A stretch of DNA of 64,000 nucleotides, from contig JAZBRS010000023.1 of assembly GCA_037176725.1 (NCBI GenBank), positions 31,553,001 to 31,617,000 on the forward strand. Direction: 5' to 3'. Below, piece after piece: positions 1-12,654 of the stretch (positions are counted from its first letter, which is position 1; every line of letters begins with the position of its first letter). The stretch comes from Posidonia oceanica. Taxonomy: Eukaryota > Streptophyta > Magnoliopsida > Alismatales > Posidoniaceae. The position numbers and the translations under genes were made by a program. A model generated the notes under the pieces. The model was given only the letters and a program-made list of their open reading frames with translations. It ran no database searches and was not told where the DNA came from.

Positions 1-1
1 A

Positions 2-1321
2 ATGCTTAGTGCATTAGGGGTGCATACCCAGGCTCCGGTAAACTTTGACATGAGCCGGTTCCCCCCATTTAGATTACCTCCAGGTTTCAAGTATCCGAAG
101 ACTCCCAAGTTCAATGGAACCACCAACCTACTCAGTCACTTAGTGCGGTTCCAAATGGAGTCGGCCCCCTATTTCCATGATTTGGGGCTTGTGGTACACC
201 TGTTCTTCTACTCACTGGAAGGAGAGCCAATGAATTGGTTTCTCACTCTCTCCAAGGAAGACCTCAGCAGCTTTGATAAAATCAGAGAGAGCTTCCTTAC
301 AAAGTACCAGCACAAGATAGATCCAAAGCCAACCTTCCACGACCTAAGCAAGGAGGTCATGAAGCAAGGCGAAAGCTGGGTTACATTTGCCAACAAATAG
401 CAGGAAATGGCAGCCAGATCAGGGCTGACCATTCCAGAGAGACAAGTGGTCCAAACCCTCATTGCAAACACAACTGGACCAATGAGGAAGGGGCTAGTGA
501 ATGCCTATTGCCTCAATGTTACGGCCTTATATGAAGTGGCGGCCTCCGTTAAAGAAAACTTGCATGAATTCATGGAGGAGCCAAAGAAAAGCCGGAAGGC
601 ACAGGTGGTAGAGGGAGTGATCGGAGTCATCAACAAGATGAGCCCCGCCCCCAGGCCATTCGATCAAAGGACTATACTGGCTTCGCAGTAGCCAACATGG
701 AACCACCCTCCTCCTCAGCAGCAAGCCTGGAACCACCCTCAGCAGCAAGCCTGGAGCCACCCTCCTCCTCAGCAGCCAACATGGAACCACCCTCCTCCTC
801 AACAGCAAGCGTAGAGTCGCCCTCCTCAGTAGCAGTAGGCATGGAATAATCCTCCTCCTCAACAACAGATCCGCCCGATGTGGAATGCTCTCTGGCCGCA
901 ATGGAATAGGGGTAATCAAAATAGCCAAACCAACAACCGAAATCCCCCTAACAACATTGGGAATGAGAGCGGTTACCATAATGTTCCCCCTCCAGTGCCA
1001 CGCAAGAAGGGAAAAAGAGACCATTACCTTCCTCTACCAGTCACGCTGGCCGACATGTTCATAGAATTGGAAGAAGCAAAAGTGCTCGAATTCCCACCAA
1101 CTAGGCCTGAATTGCCAAATTGTGATCGGAACAAATACTGCCCATTCCATAGAATGCACGGTCACAACATCAATGACTGCTGGACTTTCCGAGACATAGT
1201 CTATGACATGGTGGAGGCAGATGTGCATGAATGAGATGTCCTAGTCAAAAGAGCCAAACAAAGAAAGCAAACAGGGACATCCCAACAGGTCTACAGCGAC
1301 CCTCTCCCCAAGCATCAAGTC
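2..1321 (+). pseudogene. gag: E1 gag (5' partial, broken by stops)
   Basis: This encodes the capsid/nucleocapsid part of the element's particle. The retrotransposon gag core starts near the window edge (FDMSRFPPFRLPPGF) and continues past an in-frame TAG at 398-400, where relatives usually have Trp. A second TAG at 689-691 opens a Gln/Pro/Trp-rich stretch. A zinc knuckle of the form CX2HX4HX4C (CPFH...GHNINDC) lies at about 1138-1180, the usual variant in Tat elements. A TGA at 1232-1234 ends the last gag segment; the frame then runs straight into the protease. All segments share one frame, so this is one decayed gene, not several small ones. Confidence 0.85.
690..880 (+). repeat. Short tandem repeat in E1 gag encoding Pro/Gln/Trp-rich units
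   Basis: Units built on AGCAGCAAGCCTGGAACCAC plus CCTCCTCCTC recur about six times, with 30-33 bp spacing. In the gag frame they read as short Pro-Gln-Gln-Gln-Ala-Trp-Asn-His units, with three TAG stops in CAG- or CAA-type positions. It looks like a low-complexity linker between capsid and zinc knuckle. Confidence 0.7.
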
Positions 1322-4009
1322 ATGGCATTCCAGGACGAGCAGTTGCCTAATCCATCAGAGGACTGGGACAACCATGTTGAGCTAAAAGAAGACTGGGATA
1401 ATCAAGCTGAACAATGGGAGACAATCTTGGATGATGACTGGGACAGTGAGGCGGACGAAGGATTAACAGTAAAGGAGCTCCTTAGCCAGTTCAACCTCAC
1501 CGTAGTAGTGGAGGAGCCACAAGAAGACACAGAGGAAGAAAGTCGGGTTCAAAAAGCCAATCAGCAATTTGAACGGGAAAACATAGTCTTCAAGGATTCA
1601 GAGCTTCCACCCCTACATAAGCAAGAGCTGCCATTGGTCATCACAGTGGGAATTAATGATAATGTGCTGCAAGGAGTACTGGTTGACACTGGAGCAAGCC
1701 GAAGCCTCAGTTCTCTCTCCACACTTTGGAGCTTGGGGCTAAATGAGGGCGAGCTGGATAGAACTCCCTTTATGTGCACGAGGTTTGATCAGAAAGAAAA
1801 GTTGGCATTAGGGACAATACCCATGGAAATCACAGTCGGTCCTTTGACCAGTATCACTTCGGTGATCATCATGAAGGAGGAAGTCTTGGAGCCACTCATC
1901 CTAGGGAGGTCTTGGCTAGCAGAGGTCGGGGCTGTAGCATCTTCAGTTCACCAATTGCTAAAATTCAAATACGAAGGAGCAGTTATCAGCAAGAGCCAAC
2001 CGACCCGGGATTCTATGCACATTCAAGATGCCAGAGCCATAAATTGCAACCCTTCGGGAGGAGGAGGAGTCACAACATCTGCCATGGAGAAAATCACCAC
2101 TATGGGAGCCCAAGTTGCTGTCCCCACCAGTCTCCCCAATCTTCAGAGCTGCAAAGCCACCATCAGATCAGTTGCCGGCCTCAGCACTTCAATACTCCAG
2201 AGCACTATTACTCCATCATCCCCAATCTTCCGAGTGCCAACAGAGCAGCGAGCTAGAGCCACAAAGCCACCAGAGCTCGGCGGATCTATACGCAAGGAGT
2301 CCATCTTCGCCTGGCCACTCAAGAAGGGAGCATCTAAAGGGAATGAGGTTGCTGCACCCATCACCAGAGGAGGGAGACTGTCAAATCGAATCATGCCACC
2401 AGTAGAGCAAGTAGAGCCGGTCAGACCTGAAGTAAGACCCGGGTCGGCAGAATATGACATCCTAGAGCAATTAAAGAAGATGCAGGCCAGGATCTTGATC
2501 TATGACCTCATAAACAACTCACATGAACACCGGAAAGTTCTGCTAGAAGTACTAGAGAAGGCCCAAGTTGCCCCGGACATGCCAGCGGAGGAACTCCACA
2601 TCATAGCTACAGCAGCCTTTGTAGAACCAATCATTACTTTTGCTGATAGCGAGTTGGCTCCAATAGAAAGGAGAAAAGCTCCATTGAATGTAACCATTTC
2701 TATAAACAATCACTTAATTTCTGAAGTGCTCATAGATACTGGTGCATCAATGAACATATGCTCATTGAATACAATACGAGCCTTGGGTGTAAATGAGGCC
2801 TCCTTAACCCCCATTGACATGACGATTGCCGGGTATGATGATAGCAAGAGAAAAGCGCACGGCAAGTGGACCACAAAGATAGGGATAGGACTAGCTCAGG
2901 TTCTAACCCAACTAATCGTCATAGATGTCAATGTTCCATATCAGATCATCCTGGGGAGACAATGGCTGGACAGTCTAAAAGGAGTATCATCTCCTCGGCA
3001 CCAATGCCTGAAATTCCCACACAATGGGAAAATCATCAAGATAACAGGAGACATACCAGGCCAAGAAGCAGAGGTAAATGTGATATACCTGCCGCACCAG
3101 TTCAGTGTGCGAGAAAAGTTGACCTGGGCCGAAAAAGGCAAGAATATAGTGTCTATGGTCGAGCTGAGGGACAAGTGGGCTAGGCTTAGGCTGTTTCACA
3201 AGAAGAAGGAACCCTCCAAAAGCAAAGGACCATCCATGAATGTGGGATGGGAAATCATGAGGAGAATTGGCTACAAGAAAGGACAGGGTTTAGGCCCAGA
3301 AGGAAAGGGAATGAAGGAGCCAGTGAAGGCTTGTGACAGAGAAGGAAGGGGAGGACTCGGTTTCGACCAGTTCCCCGACAGACGACCATTACAGTGGAAT
3401 CTACAAGGACATTTTACCAGCGTAGGGATATTCGATCCGAATTCATCCCCCCTGGCAAATATTATTTTGGCACAATCAACCAAACACACTCTCCAAAGTG
3501 CAGAGGACACAACTGACGTAAACATTTCCAGCTTATTCCAAACACTTGAATTGCCAGCAGAGCCTCACGAAGGTCAGACTGCAAGGGAGTTGACAGCAAA
3601 GCCACATGAAGGCCAGACTGTCGCAGCAAAACCTCACGAAGGTCAGACTGCAAAAGAGTTGCCAGCAAAACCTCACGAAGGTCAGACTGCAACATCATCG
3701 CCACCACTGTTAGGTGCACCGGCCCCTGAACCTCTGGATCGGCCACCTCTTTCATCTTCACCCTCTTCTTCCGGCGTCGCGGCCCCTGAACCTCCGGATC
3801 GGCCACCTCTTTCTGCTTCTCCCTCTTCTTCCGGCACTGCCGCTTCCAAGCCTCCACTTCCTCCAGCTCCGGACATCTCTTCCTCCTTGGAGCAAATGCT
3901 GGGGCAAATTCTACGCAAGTCACAACGACTCATAGACAGATCCGCCGCCTCACAGTTGATTTCTCTGAAGGGCTGCAATCTCAGAGACCTGAAGTTGACC
4001 CTGATCTAG
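1322..4009 (+). pseudogene. E1 protease region: two retropepsin-like domains plus G-patch
   Basis: An 895-codon open segment in the gag frame. It has two separate aspartic-protease domains. The first has DTGAS at residues 122-126 and an ILGRSWL motif near residue 190; the second has DTGAS at residues 472-476 and ILGRQWL near residue 540. The sequence around each is alike (PL-V-T/I...VL-DTGAS...SL-T...LG-NE), so this looks like an ancient internal duplication. A G-patch (GYKKGQGLG) follows at about residues 640-685, as is common after Tat proteases. Past residue 740 come five Pro-His-Glu-Gly-Gln-Thr repeats and Ser/Pro-rich repeats. The segment ends in TAG at 4007-4009, with the frame continuing. 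A retropepsin normally works as a dimer of one domain; two in one chain could fold as a single-chain enzyme. Confidence 0.85.
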
Positions 4010-5467
4010 GGGCCGACTATGAGCTTCTCGAAGATGATGGGAACGTCAATCCTGACGAGCCTGCCTAGAGAGGCTCCTACCTCTGCTGATGGAGGTAACT
4101 CTAGGGGCATCCCCCTAGATGCTGTAAATAAAACTTTGTTTAATTCTACATTCCTTTCATTTCCTAGGAATAAAATTAGTTTACTTTCTGTTTTCAATAA
4201 GGGAGAGGATCACCATGTTAGTTCTAGCAGTTCGTGGTCAACTTTGACCACCACTTCCAAGACTGTGCGCGTGTGTCAATACACGGAGGCATTGCCTCAG
4301 GAGCTGGCTACTGCTAACATGGTCTTCCTAGTAGAAGAATTTGATCGGTTTGGGAAGTGTGCAGGAATAGAAGCATATGAACTGGTTAGCTGCAATGATG
4401 AGGAAGAAGATCAAGAGGCAGACTCAGACCTCCTTAAGCACCTCATGGACAAATATGATTAGCAAACCAAGGCAGCCGAGGAGGAAACCATGGAGGTCAA
4501 CCTGGGAACCACCGAAGAGCCAAAACCAATACTCATAAGTGCAAGCCTGAGCCCAAAAGAGCGGGAGGAAATGGTCCAAATCTTGAAAGAATTTGTGGAT
4601 GTGCTAGCCTTCAAATACGAGGATATGCCTGGACTACAATAAGCCCTAGTGGAACACCTGCTTCCACTAAACTCTGGAACCAAGCCCATCAAGCAGAAAC
4701 TGAGGCGACTAAGGCCGGAACTCACCCTCAAAGTCAAAGAGGAAATTGACAAGCTCCACAAGGCGAAATTCATCAGAGTGGTTGTGTACCCCAGCTGGGT
4801 CTCAAATATAGTACCAGTGGCCAAAAAGGACAGGAAAGTTCGGGTTTGCATTGACTATCGCAACCTTAATGCCACCTGCCCCAAGGATGACTTCCCTCTG
4901 GACAATACAGCAGGATTTGAGATGCTATCTTTCATGGATGGTTTCTCCGGTTATAACCAGATCAAGCTAGCAGAGGAGGACCAAGAGAAGACATCGTTCA
5001 TCACACCATGGGGGACGTACTGCTACGTAGTCATGCCATTCATTCTCAAGAACGCCGGCGCAACATATCAGAGAGCGATGATGGCCATCTTCCACAACAT
5101 GATGCACGATTGCATGGAAGTGTATGTTGACGATATCTTGGTCAAATCAAGAACAAAGGAGGCACACTTTGAGGCACTAAGAAGGGTACTGTGCAGAGCA
5201 AGGCAATATCAGCTGAAAATGAATCCAAAGAAATGTGTGTTTGGGGTAACTGCCGTGAAGCTACTAGGCTTCATCATCAGCAAAAGAGGGATCGAGGTGG
5301 ACCCACAGAAGGCCAGAGCAATAGCACAGATGCCTCCGCCCCGAAACATCAAGGAACTCAGGGGACTTATTGGCCACTTACAATTCATTAGGAGATTCAT
5401 CTCACAACATGCAGATCGATGTAAGCCATTTTATGAGTTACTGAAGGGAGGAAGGGAATTCACCTAG
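4010..5467 (+). pseudogene. E1 linker and reverse transcriptase
   Basis: It continues the gag-protease frame after the TAG at 4007-4009. The linker (4019-4462) is acidic. Stops at 4460-4462 (TAG) and 4640-4642 (TAA, in a Gln-type position) precede the RT. RT motifs follow: LVEHLLPL, the fingers VRVCIDYRNLN, SFMDGFSGYNQ, the palm YVDDI catalytic motif near 5128, and the thumb through FIRRFI. Two oddities stand out. DDFPL runs directly into DNTAG where E2 has seven or eight more residues, so there is a small in-frame deletion. The usual MPFGL reads MPFIL. The segment ends in TAG at 5465-5467, where a Trp is expected. Confidence 0.88.
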
Positions 5468-6474
5468 GATGAGAAATGCCAGAAAGCTTTTGATGAACTC
5501 AAAGCATATCTCATGACTCCCCCAGTCTTGTCAACACCTGTGCCAGGGAAGCCTTTGCTACTCTATGTGGCAGCCACTGCATCATCAATAGGGGTAGTGC
5601 TAGCTCAACATGATGAAGATGGAAAGAAGGAAAAAGCTATCTACTATCTGAGTAGAACTTTCCTGGGTTATGAAGAGAAGTATACTGCCATAGAAAAGCA
5701 CTGCTTGGCCTTGGTATGGGCATCTCAAAAGTTGAGACACTACTTCCTAGCCCATAAAGTCTATTACATTGCCAAGATGGACCCAATCAAATATATGTTC
5801 GAGAAGCCAGCCCTCTCTGGAAGGTTGGCAAGGTGGCAACTACTCCTCATTGAATTCGACTTGCAATATGTGTCCTAGAAGGCAGTCAAGGGGCAGGCCA
5901 TTGCAGTCACCTGGCAGAACTCCCAATAGAAGACTATCAACCAGTCTGGACAGACTTCCCCGATGAGGAGATACTGGAAATACAGGCCACCGAGTCTCCC
6001 ACTCAACAATGGAACCTCTACTTTGATGGAGCACTCACTAGACAAGGGGCAGGCATCGGAGTAGCACTTCTCACTCCGGAGGGAGTTCTCATTCCTCAAG
6101 CTGTACAGCTAAACTTCATCGCAAATACCAATAATGTTGCAGAATATGAGGCCTTGATCCTCGGGCTACGCCTAGCACTAGAGCTAGGGGCAAAGTGGTT
6201 GAAACTCATCGGAGACTCCCAATTGGTTCTAAGACAAATTCTGAACAAGTATAGAACTCTCAACCCAAGGCTAGAAGAATACAAGGGCATGGCACGCCTC
6301 CTATTGGCACGGTTTCAGCAAGTGGTGTACGTCCACACCCTCCAGAGTCATAACCTACTAGCGGATGCTCTTGCTTCGCTGGCTTCCTCAATCGAGTTCC
6401 CCATCAACATCCGGGAGCAAACAATAACGGTTCAGCAACACGGGATACCTGCCATTGACTCAACTAAGCCATGA
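5468..6474 (+). pseudogene. E1 RNase H (gypsy type) and second, archaeal-type RNase H
   Basis: RNase H removes the RNA strand during reverse transcription. The first domain runs to a TAG at 5876-5878 and ends in the RWQLLLIEFDLQYVS block. A one-base deletion near 5903 then shifts the frame: QA-I-A is followed by HLAELP only in the next frame. The second domain starts at about 6010 with LYFDGALT, has NNVAEYEALILGL near 6130 and GDSQLV near 6215, and ends with LLADALASLAS near 6360, giving the D-E-D-D set. A doubled RNase H is a hallmark of the Tat lineage. A TGA at 6472-6474 interrupts the link to integrase. Confidence 0.82.
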
Positions 6475-7794
6475 GCCGTGGAGCTTAGACAAAAAGTTGG
6501 GGAATCAAGAGTAGGCATGTTTGAAGTTTGCTACAACATAGAGGATGACGGGAACCCATGGTTCTTTGACATCCAGAACTACATTCAAGACGGGATCTTC
6601 CCCGACTACGCAGCTTCACAAGACAAAGAGGCAGTTCAGAGGATGGCTACAAGATACTTCATGAGAGCCAGGGTCCTTTTCAAAAGGTCCTTCAGCGGAA
6701 TAGAGCTGCACTGTGTCACTTATGAGGAAGTTGAAGTTATCATCGGAGAAATGCATGAAGGCATATGTGGAGGACACATCAGTTCTCAATTCATGGCAAA
6801 AATGATATTACGTAGAGGATACTATAGGCCCACAATGGAGGCAGATTGCGCAAATAAAGTGAGAAGGTGTAAGCAGTGCCAGATCCATGTAGACAGAATA
6901 CATGCGCCAGCATCAAAGTTGAATCCGACTCAAGCAGTGTGGCCCTTCTCTATGTGGGTATTTGATGTCGTCGGACCATTCGACACTGAAAAGTAGAATA
7001 GGTTCATCCTCACAGCCACTGAGTACTTCACTAAATGGGCTGAAGCGGAAGCATTCACTGAAATCAAAGCTTCAAATCTTTGCAAGTTCGTGCGGAAGAA
7101 TATCATCTCAAGGTTCGGGATCCCAAAGAAGTTGGTAGCAGACAATGGTGCAATCTTCGTATCCCAAGACTTCAAAAAGCTCTGTAAGAAGTTTAAGATC
7201 GATTTGCATCATTCATCGCCATATTACGCCCAAGGTAATGGGCAAGTTGAAGCTACTAATAAAACATTAATCCGAATCCTTAAGAAAATGGTAGGAGCCA
7301 AGGGACATGACTGGACAGATAAGCTAACTGATACCTTGTGGGCCTATCGAACCTCCATAAGAACGCCTACGGAGCAAACCCCATTTGCGCTTACTTATGG
7401 TATGGAGATGGCAGTCCCATTTGAGGTGATGGTCCCCTCATCCAGGATACAACTCGACAATGAGATAACTACCGAGGATAAGAGGCAATTATTAAGTCTA
7501 CAGTTGGATTTGCTAGATGAGAAGCGGTTGTAAGCAGCTGAGCATGCACGCCTCTACCAAGAACGACTTGCAAGGGCATATAAGAAGAAAGTAATTGAAC
7601 GTAAATTCAATATTGGTGAATGGGTGCTTAAAGAAATCCTTCCTCGCAAGCATGGGAAACTGAGACCAAATTGGGAAGGACCATACTTAGTGGTTGAGGC
7701 ATATCCAGGCAATGCCTATTGTTTGGCTAGAGAGGATGGCACTAGGCTTGAATACTCCTGGAATGCACTGCACCTCAAAAGATACTACCCTTGA
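6475..7794 (+). pseudogene. E1 integrase
   Basis: Integrase joins the cDNA to host DNA. The segment shows the HHCC zinc-binding part (GICGGH...CKQCQIH), then a catalytic core with Asp in FDVVGPFD, Asp in ADNGAIF and Glu in QVEATNK; the last two are 35 residues apart, as expected. A TAG at 6994-6996 and a TAA at 7531-7533 interrupt the frame. The C-terminal part (NIGEWVLKE...LRPNWEGPY...ALHLKRYYP) runs past the last stop and closes with TGA at 7792-7794. No chromodomain is seen. Confidence 0.85.
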
Positions 7795-9120
7795 TATGCA
7801 CACTGAGCCATTAGACTACCCATGCTTAAGGGGCCTCTGCTGTTGAAGCCTAGGAATCTTGCCTTAGTCTCACCCCACAAACACCTTGTGGGAGAAGGAA
7901 AGGAAATGGTCCCACACTGAGATAGAGGCAAATCATAAGGGGCCCCCTCCCAGTTCATGAATAACAAGTCCACACACAACTCTCGAGTCAGGCGCGTTAC
8001 CCTAGTACAAATTGGGTAGGCATTTAAGGCCAAAACCTAGAAGCGCAGAAAAGAGGGGAGCGTACCAAATGAAAGAGTGTCTCGGTTCGTCAAAGAACAA
8101 GTATCTATTGACCGAGCACTCAGAAGGGGTGAGACTACTTGCCAAAGTACCCAGAAAAGAAAGCAAAAAAATGGTCAGAAAAGAAGGCAGCAAAGAAGCT
8201 GTTCATGTGCAAGGAAAAAGAAAGAGAATGGAAAAGACAGCAGCAAAGAAGCTGTCCAAGAGTCAAAAACAGAAAAGCTGGAGAAATACTAGGCGCAGTA
8301 GGAATCAACCTTGAATTGGGAGGGGTATAGGCTTCAAATCTCTAGCCAAAATCTTAGGATAGGACATTGACTTTCCTTTTACCCACATCCTACACTAAAC
8401 ACTAAGAGGCAAGGGGCAGAGGCCTAGGTCTAAGGGCAGTTAGGTACCAAAATAAGCCTGTGGTATTTTCTGACTCTAGGATGCATAAGGGACCAAACTG
8501 TCAAGGTTCTCCAACCATGAGGTCCCCAGTTTCCCAACTTCCCGGAGGATTCTTTATCTCCCATAAAATAAAAAATCCAAAAAAATCAAAAATCCAAAAA
8601 AATGATAAAGTCAAAAATCCAAAAAAAAAAAAATCAAAAATCCAAAAATAGTGAATAGGGTAAAATTTACCCAACAAACATCATCTCATGAAACTGATAA
8701 CAAATATAGGCCAGTGATGCGAAATCTAGGACATTTTACGACTCCACGTTGTACTCAACCCCTCCTATTCGGGACGGTCACTTGGTATTGGCCTACGAGC
8801 TAAGACTGGGATCTCAAGAAGAGACAGTCCCTCGTTTGGCATATCATCTTTAGACAACAAAGCTGAGGCCAATACTTGTTATTCAAAACCTAAGTTTCTC
8901 CATTGCATTAAGACTTCTTTCCCATTCATAGCATTAGGTTTGCTTAAAGTTATGCATTGTGTATAGGTTGTTACCAAATGTTTTGTGACCATGCTGATTT
9001 CACAATGTTAAAGATGTTTCTGACTTTCCAGAAGTTACTTTGGACTAGGGGCAATCTTATACCTAGATGGACTAACAAATTTGCTAAGGTAATGAAGGAA
9101 AACAGTCCAGGGGCGTTAAA
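7795..9120 (+). other. E1 noncoding stretch after pol
   Basis: No gene is supported here. There is an A-rich low-complexity tract of repeated AAATCCAAAAA units at 8565-8650. A Lys-rich open frame at about 8012-8330 has no family features. The stretch probably held another antisense gene, since a promoter-like cluster lies just to its right, but no PMD sequence can be read. Confidence 0.55.
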
Positions 9121-9260
9121 CAAGCAAATATCAGCATCCAACGTTAGACGCGCCATCTGAAGCGTATAACCATCAACGAAAGGATGTTGGACGCCTGATC
9201 TTCAGCGTCTTACGTTATAAGAGCCATATTGAGCGTCTTAAGTTTTAACTGTGACTTAAA
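9121..9260 (-). promoter_or_regulatory. Orphan AACGTT/GCGTATAAC motif cluster in E1
   Basis: CCAACGTTAGACGC at 9138-9151 is followed by GCGTATAAC, TTGGACGCC, GCGTCTTACGTTATAA and GCGTCTTAAG within 130 bp. The same words sit upstream of all three antisense genes further right. No downstream gene survives on the minus strand, so this looks like the promoter of a lost fourth unit. Confidence 0.5.
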
Positions 9261-12200
9261 TTGCAGATTTTGGACAGAAGGCCCTCGATCAAATATCAAA
9301 GCCACCAGGGAGTATTTCTAAACTCAGAACAATTCAAAACACGTGAACAAGGATGAAAATGAAATATATATATAAGTTGACACCCTATTTTGACAGGCTT
9401 GAACCAATTGAGACCTTCTGGTGACTTCTGGATCTAAACCTAGGTCAAAACAACCACAACCTTTTTCATCTTTCTTTTCAAATCAAGCCTAAACTTGACC
9501 TAAGCCTACACCCATTTTCCAAGCCCAAAACTTACCCAAAAAACCATAGGAAAACCTATCACTCCCAACTTAGCAAACCTACCCAAACACTAAGAAATTT
9601 TCAACCCGAAACCATTCCCAAAAACCCTAGAAAACCTAGGTAAAACTACCCCTTTTCTACACCTCAAAACACTTCCAAAACCTTCTCAAAACTAAACCAA
9701 AGCCCTAGGACTAACACTAGAGACCCTAGGCTACACATTCCCCAATTTTCACCCCTTTTCAAAACCTTTAAACCCTCCATTTACCCAAATTATCATTTTC
9801 TCTCTCCAGGATTATTCTTTTCTCTCTCCTCTCTCTCTCCTGATTATCCTCCTTCTTTTCATCCCCTTTTCTCCTTTTTTCTTGCCTGGCTGTGGGCCCC
9901 CCTTGTGCTTCTATCTCTTCTCAATCTTATTCCTATTTTAATCCTATTTTTAGCATTTTCTCTAACTTTCAAAAAATTATTCTCTTTCAACTCCTCTCTT
10001 TCCCCTTTATTCCTCCTTTTTTCCCTTTTCTTCTTCCTTCTCCTTTTCTTTTTCTTTCTTTTGCTAAATCCCTAAAAATCCTTAAAAACCTCTAAAACTC
10101 TAAAACAAAAGGGAAACAAACCAAAACCCAAAGAAAAATAATTAAAGAACATTAAACAAACAATTAAAAACCTAAACCTAACCAAATCTAGCTAAGATAG
10201 AAAACTAAGAGTGCAACCTAAAAAATACAAAATAAACAAAAGAAAATGCTGTAAAATCAAGAAAAAAACCAAAATACAATCAAAACCAACCAAAAGTGAA
10301 AACCCTATCAAAAATAATCAAAAAGCAAACCCTAAGAAGAAGTAAAACAATAAAAAACACTAAGACAAATAATTAATGAAAAAACTTAACTTAACAAATC
10401 TAAAAAGGAACAATTTAAAAACTTAATTAAAAAGGAAAAGAGAAACAATTAAAGACTTAAAAACACTTAATTAAACAAGAAGAAACTTAACTAAAAAACA
10501 TCAAGAGAGCTTAACAAACAAAAATCAAAAAACAAATCAAAGAAGACTTAAGAAAGAAAGGCTAAAATCCAAAAATCTAAAACCCACTCTAATTAATTTA
10601 AAAACAAACTTTAAAAAAATCCTAATTAACATCCCAAGTACTTAACAAGAAAAAAACATAATTAAAAAACAACTTAAAAGGCTTAACAAACATTTAATCA
10701 AAATAAAAAATAAATCAAAAACAAAGAAAACCCTTAATACCCTAATCAAAACCAAAATCCCTCTAAACCTAATTAACTAACCAAAAACAATCATTAAAAA
10801 AAACTTAATCAAGGTCCTAACTTAAAACACAATCATTCTAATAATTTTATCTATTTTTATTTTATTTTTATCTAATTTATTTCTCCTCTTTTTCCCTTCC
10901 ATTTCTCCCTTTTTTCCTATTTCTTTTTCTTTTTCTCCTGCTGGGCTCAGTCCGGCCCGTTCCCACCTTCCTTCTTTCTTTTCTTTCTTTCTTTTTCTTT
11001 TTCGGCTCGCGGCCCGGCCCGCGCCTTCCACCCCCCTTCTTCTCTTCTGCTTCTTCTTCCTTCTTCAGTTCCTCCTCCCGCGAACGAACTCCCTCCTCTT
11101 CTTTCACATTCAACTTCTTCTCTCTACGTCCAGTCGGCCTACAGATCGCCTCTCCTCTCTCAGCACTCAGCGGAACTTCTGGGAAGGCATTTACTGCCCG
11201 TCTTCTCGCCGACCGCCTCTCCATCAGTAGCAGTGCTCCCGCCGATGGGGATTTGAATCCCAGCGCGCGTCTGTCCTCCCCAGCTGCTTAAAACTTCCAA
11301 GTCTTCTCCTCCTTCGACACTCTTCGCATCATCCTGAGAGAGAAAGCGTCCAGCACCCAGAATCCTTGCAATTCTCCTCCCTTTCCTCTGCAAAATTCAG
11401 ACCTTTTCCTCCTCTTCCTCCCCACTGAAACCAACACCGGTTCCAGACCATAAACCGCACCCAATTCCTCCCCCAACCTCACCCAGAATCCCAGCATCGC
11501 AGCCCCTCCATCCATCAGCCTTTCCACTCCAGAAACCGCCCCCGAACACCCAAAATTCCACCACGGAACCCATCACTTTCCACTTCAAAATTCCCGAATC
11601 CACAGACCTCCAATCCTTCCCAAACTCTTCCCAGTTTCTCACCTGAACACCACCTCCCCAAACCACCCAGCCTTCAGCCCAGCTACCCACCACAGTTCCT
11701 ACCCGCCACCACAAACAGTTACACCTTTTTCTGTCCAGAAATCAACCGATCAGCCAACTCCCTCCACAGACCTCCACTGCCCAATTCAGGCCTCCACACG
11801 CCATCACCAAACGCCCAGCTACCTGCCAGAAGGTCCCGTTCAGCCCGAGGAGCAACAGACCGCTCCCCCCATCTCCAGCAGAACCAGCAGCAGCCAAAAA
11901 AGCCGACTCCTTCCTCCGGCCTGCAAGCTTGCATCTAAGCATCCAGCAAGCTCCGGAGCGTCGCACTGAGCAGAACCGGACGCCCAGAAGCAACCGGAGA
12001 CGCCCGCAGCAGTCGGACCAACCTCACCGTCGATCCCTGGATCAGTCGACGTCGGGAGGACTCCTCAGCCACGGAAACAGGTAACTCTCTTCATCCCTAG
12101 GTTAGACTCCCTCTTCTCTTGCTTTTCCACCCCTCAGCCTGGGATTTCCTTCTCTCCTGCGCTGGGTCAACGTTGGGTCAGCGTCGTCTTCTCCGGCGAG

Positions 12201-12654
12201 CTTCACAGTACGTCCCGCCGCTCCGGTCAGTAGAACGTCGCTCCAGCAGCTGCCTCCGCTCCGCACGGGTCCCAGAAGCATGCTCCGGCCTTCAGATCGC
12301 AGCGACGCCGCCTCGTCCGCCCGGACTGCACCTGAGAAGGTCTGCAGACCTCCGGTGACTTCTCCGGTTCGCTCCAGCCAGCGTCAGACCTCGCCGGACG
12401 TCGCCCGAGCTCCATCAGGTCCTGGTGAAGCCCGCTCGCCGGTTTGCGCCGCACCAACTCCCCTGTGCCAGCGTTCAAGGACACTGGTAGCTTTTGCTAC
12501 AGTGTCCATGGCCGTCGGCCATTTCACTGTGCACTTATTTTCTGCTACTTTGGTTATTTTACCAAATATTGCTTTTTTGGTCTTAGTTCTTACTTATTTG
12601 CGTTCAGGTCCTTTATTTGATTAAATCTGTTTATTTCTGAACTAAAACCATATA

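Noticed and set aside
8012..8330. Lys-rich frames after E1 integrase
   Set aside because: Short, A/G-rich, overlapping in three frames, without family features.
10822..12000. Minus-strand Lys/Arg/Glu-rich and Trp/Gly-rich frames in the E2 LTR
   Set aside because: They repeat in the 3' LTR only because the LTRs are nearly identical; the E3 LTR does not keep them.
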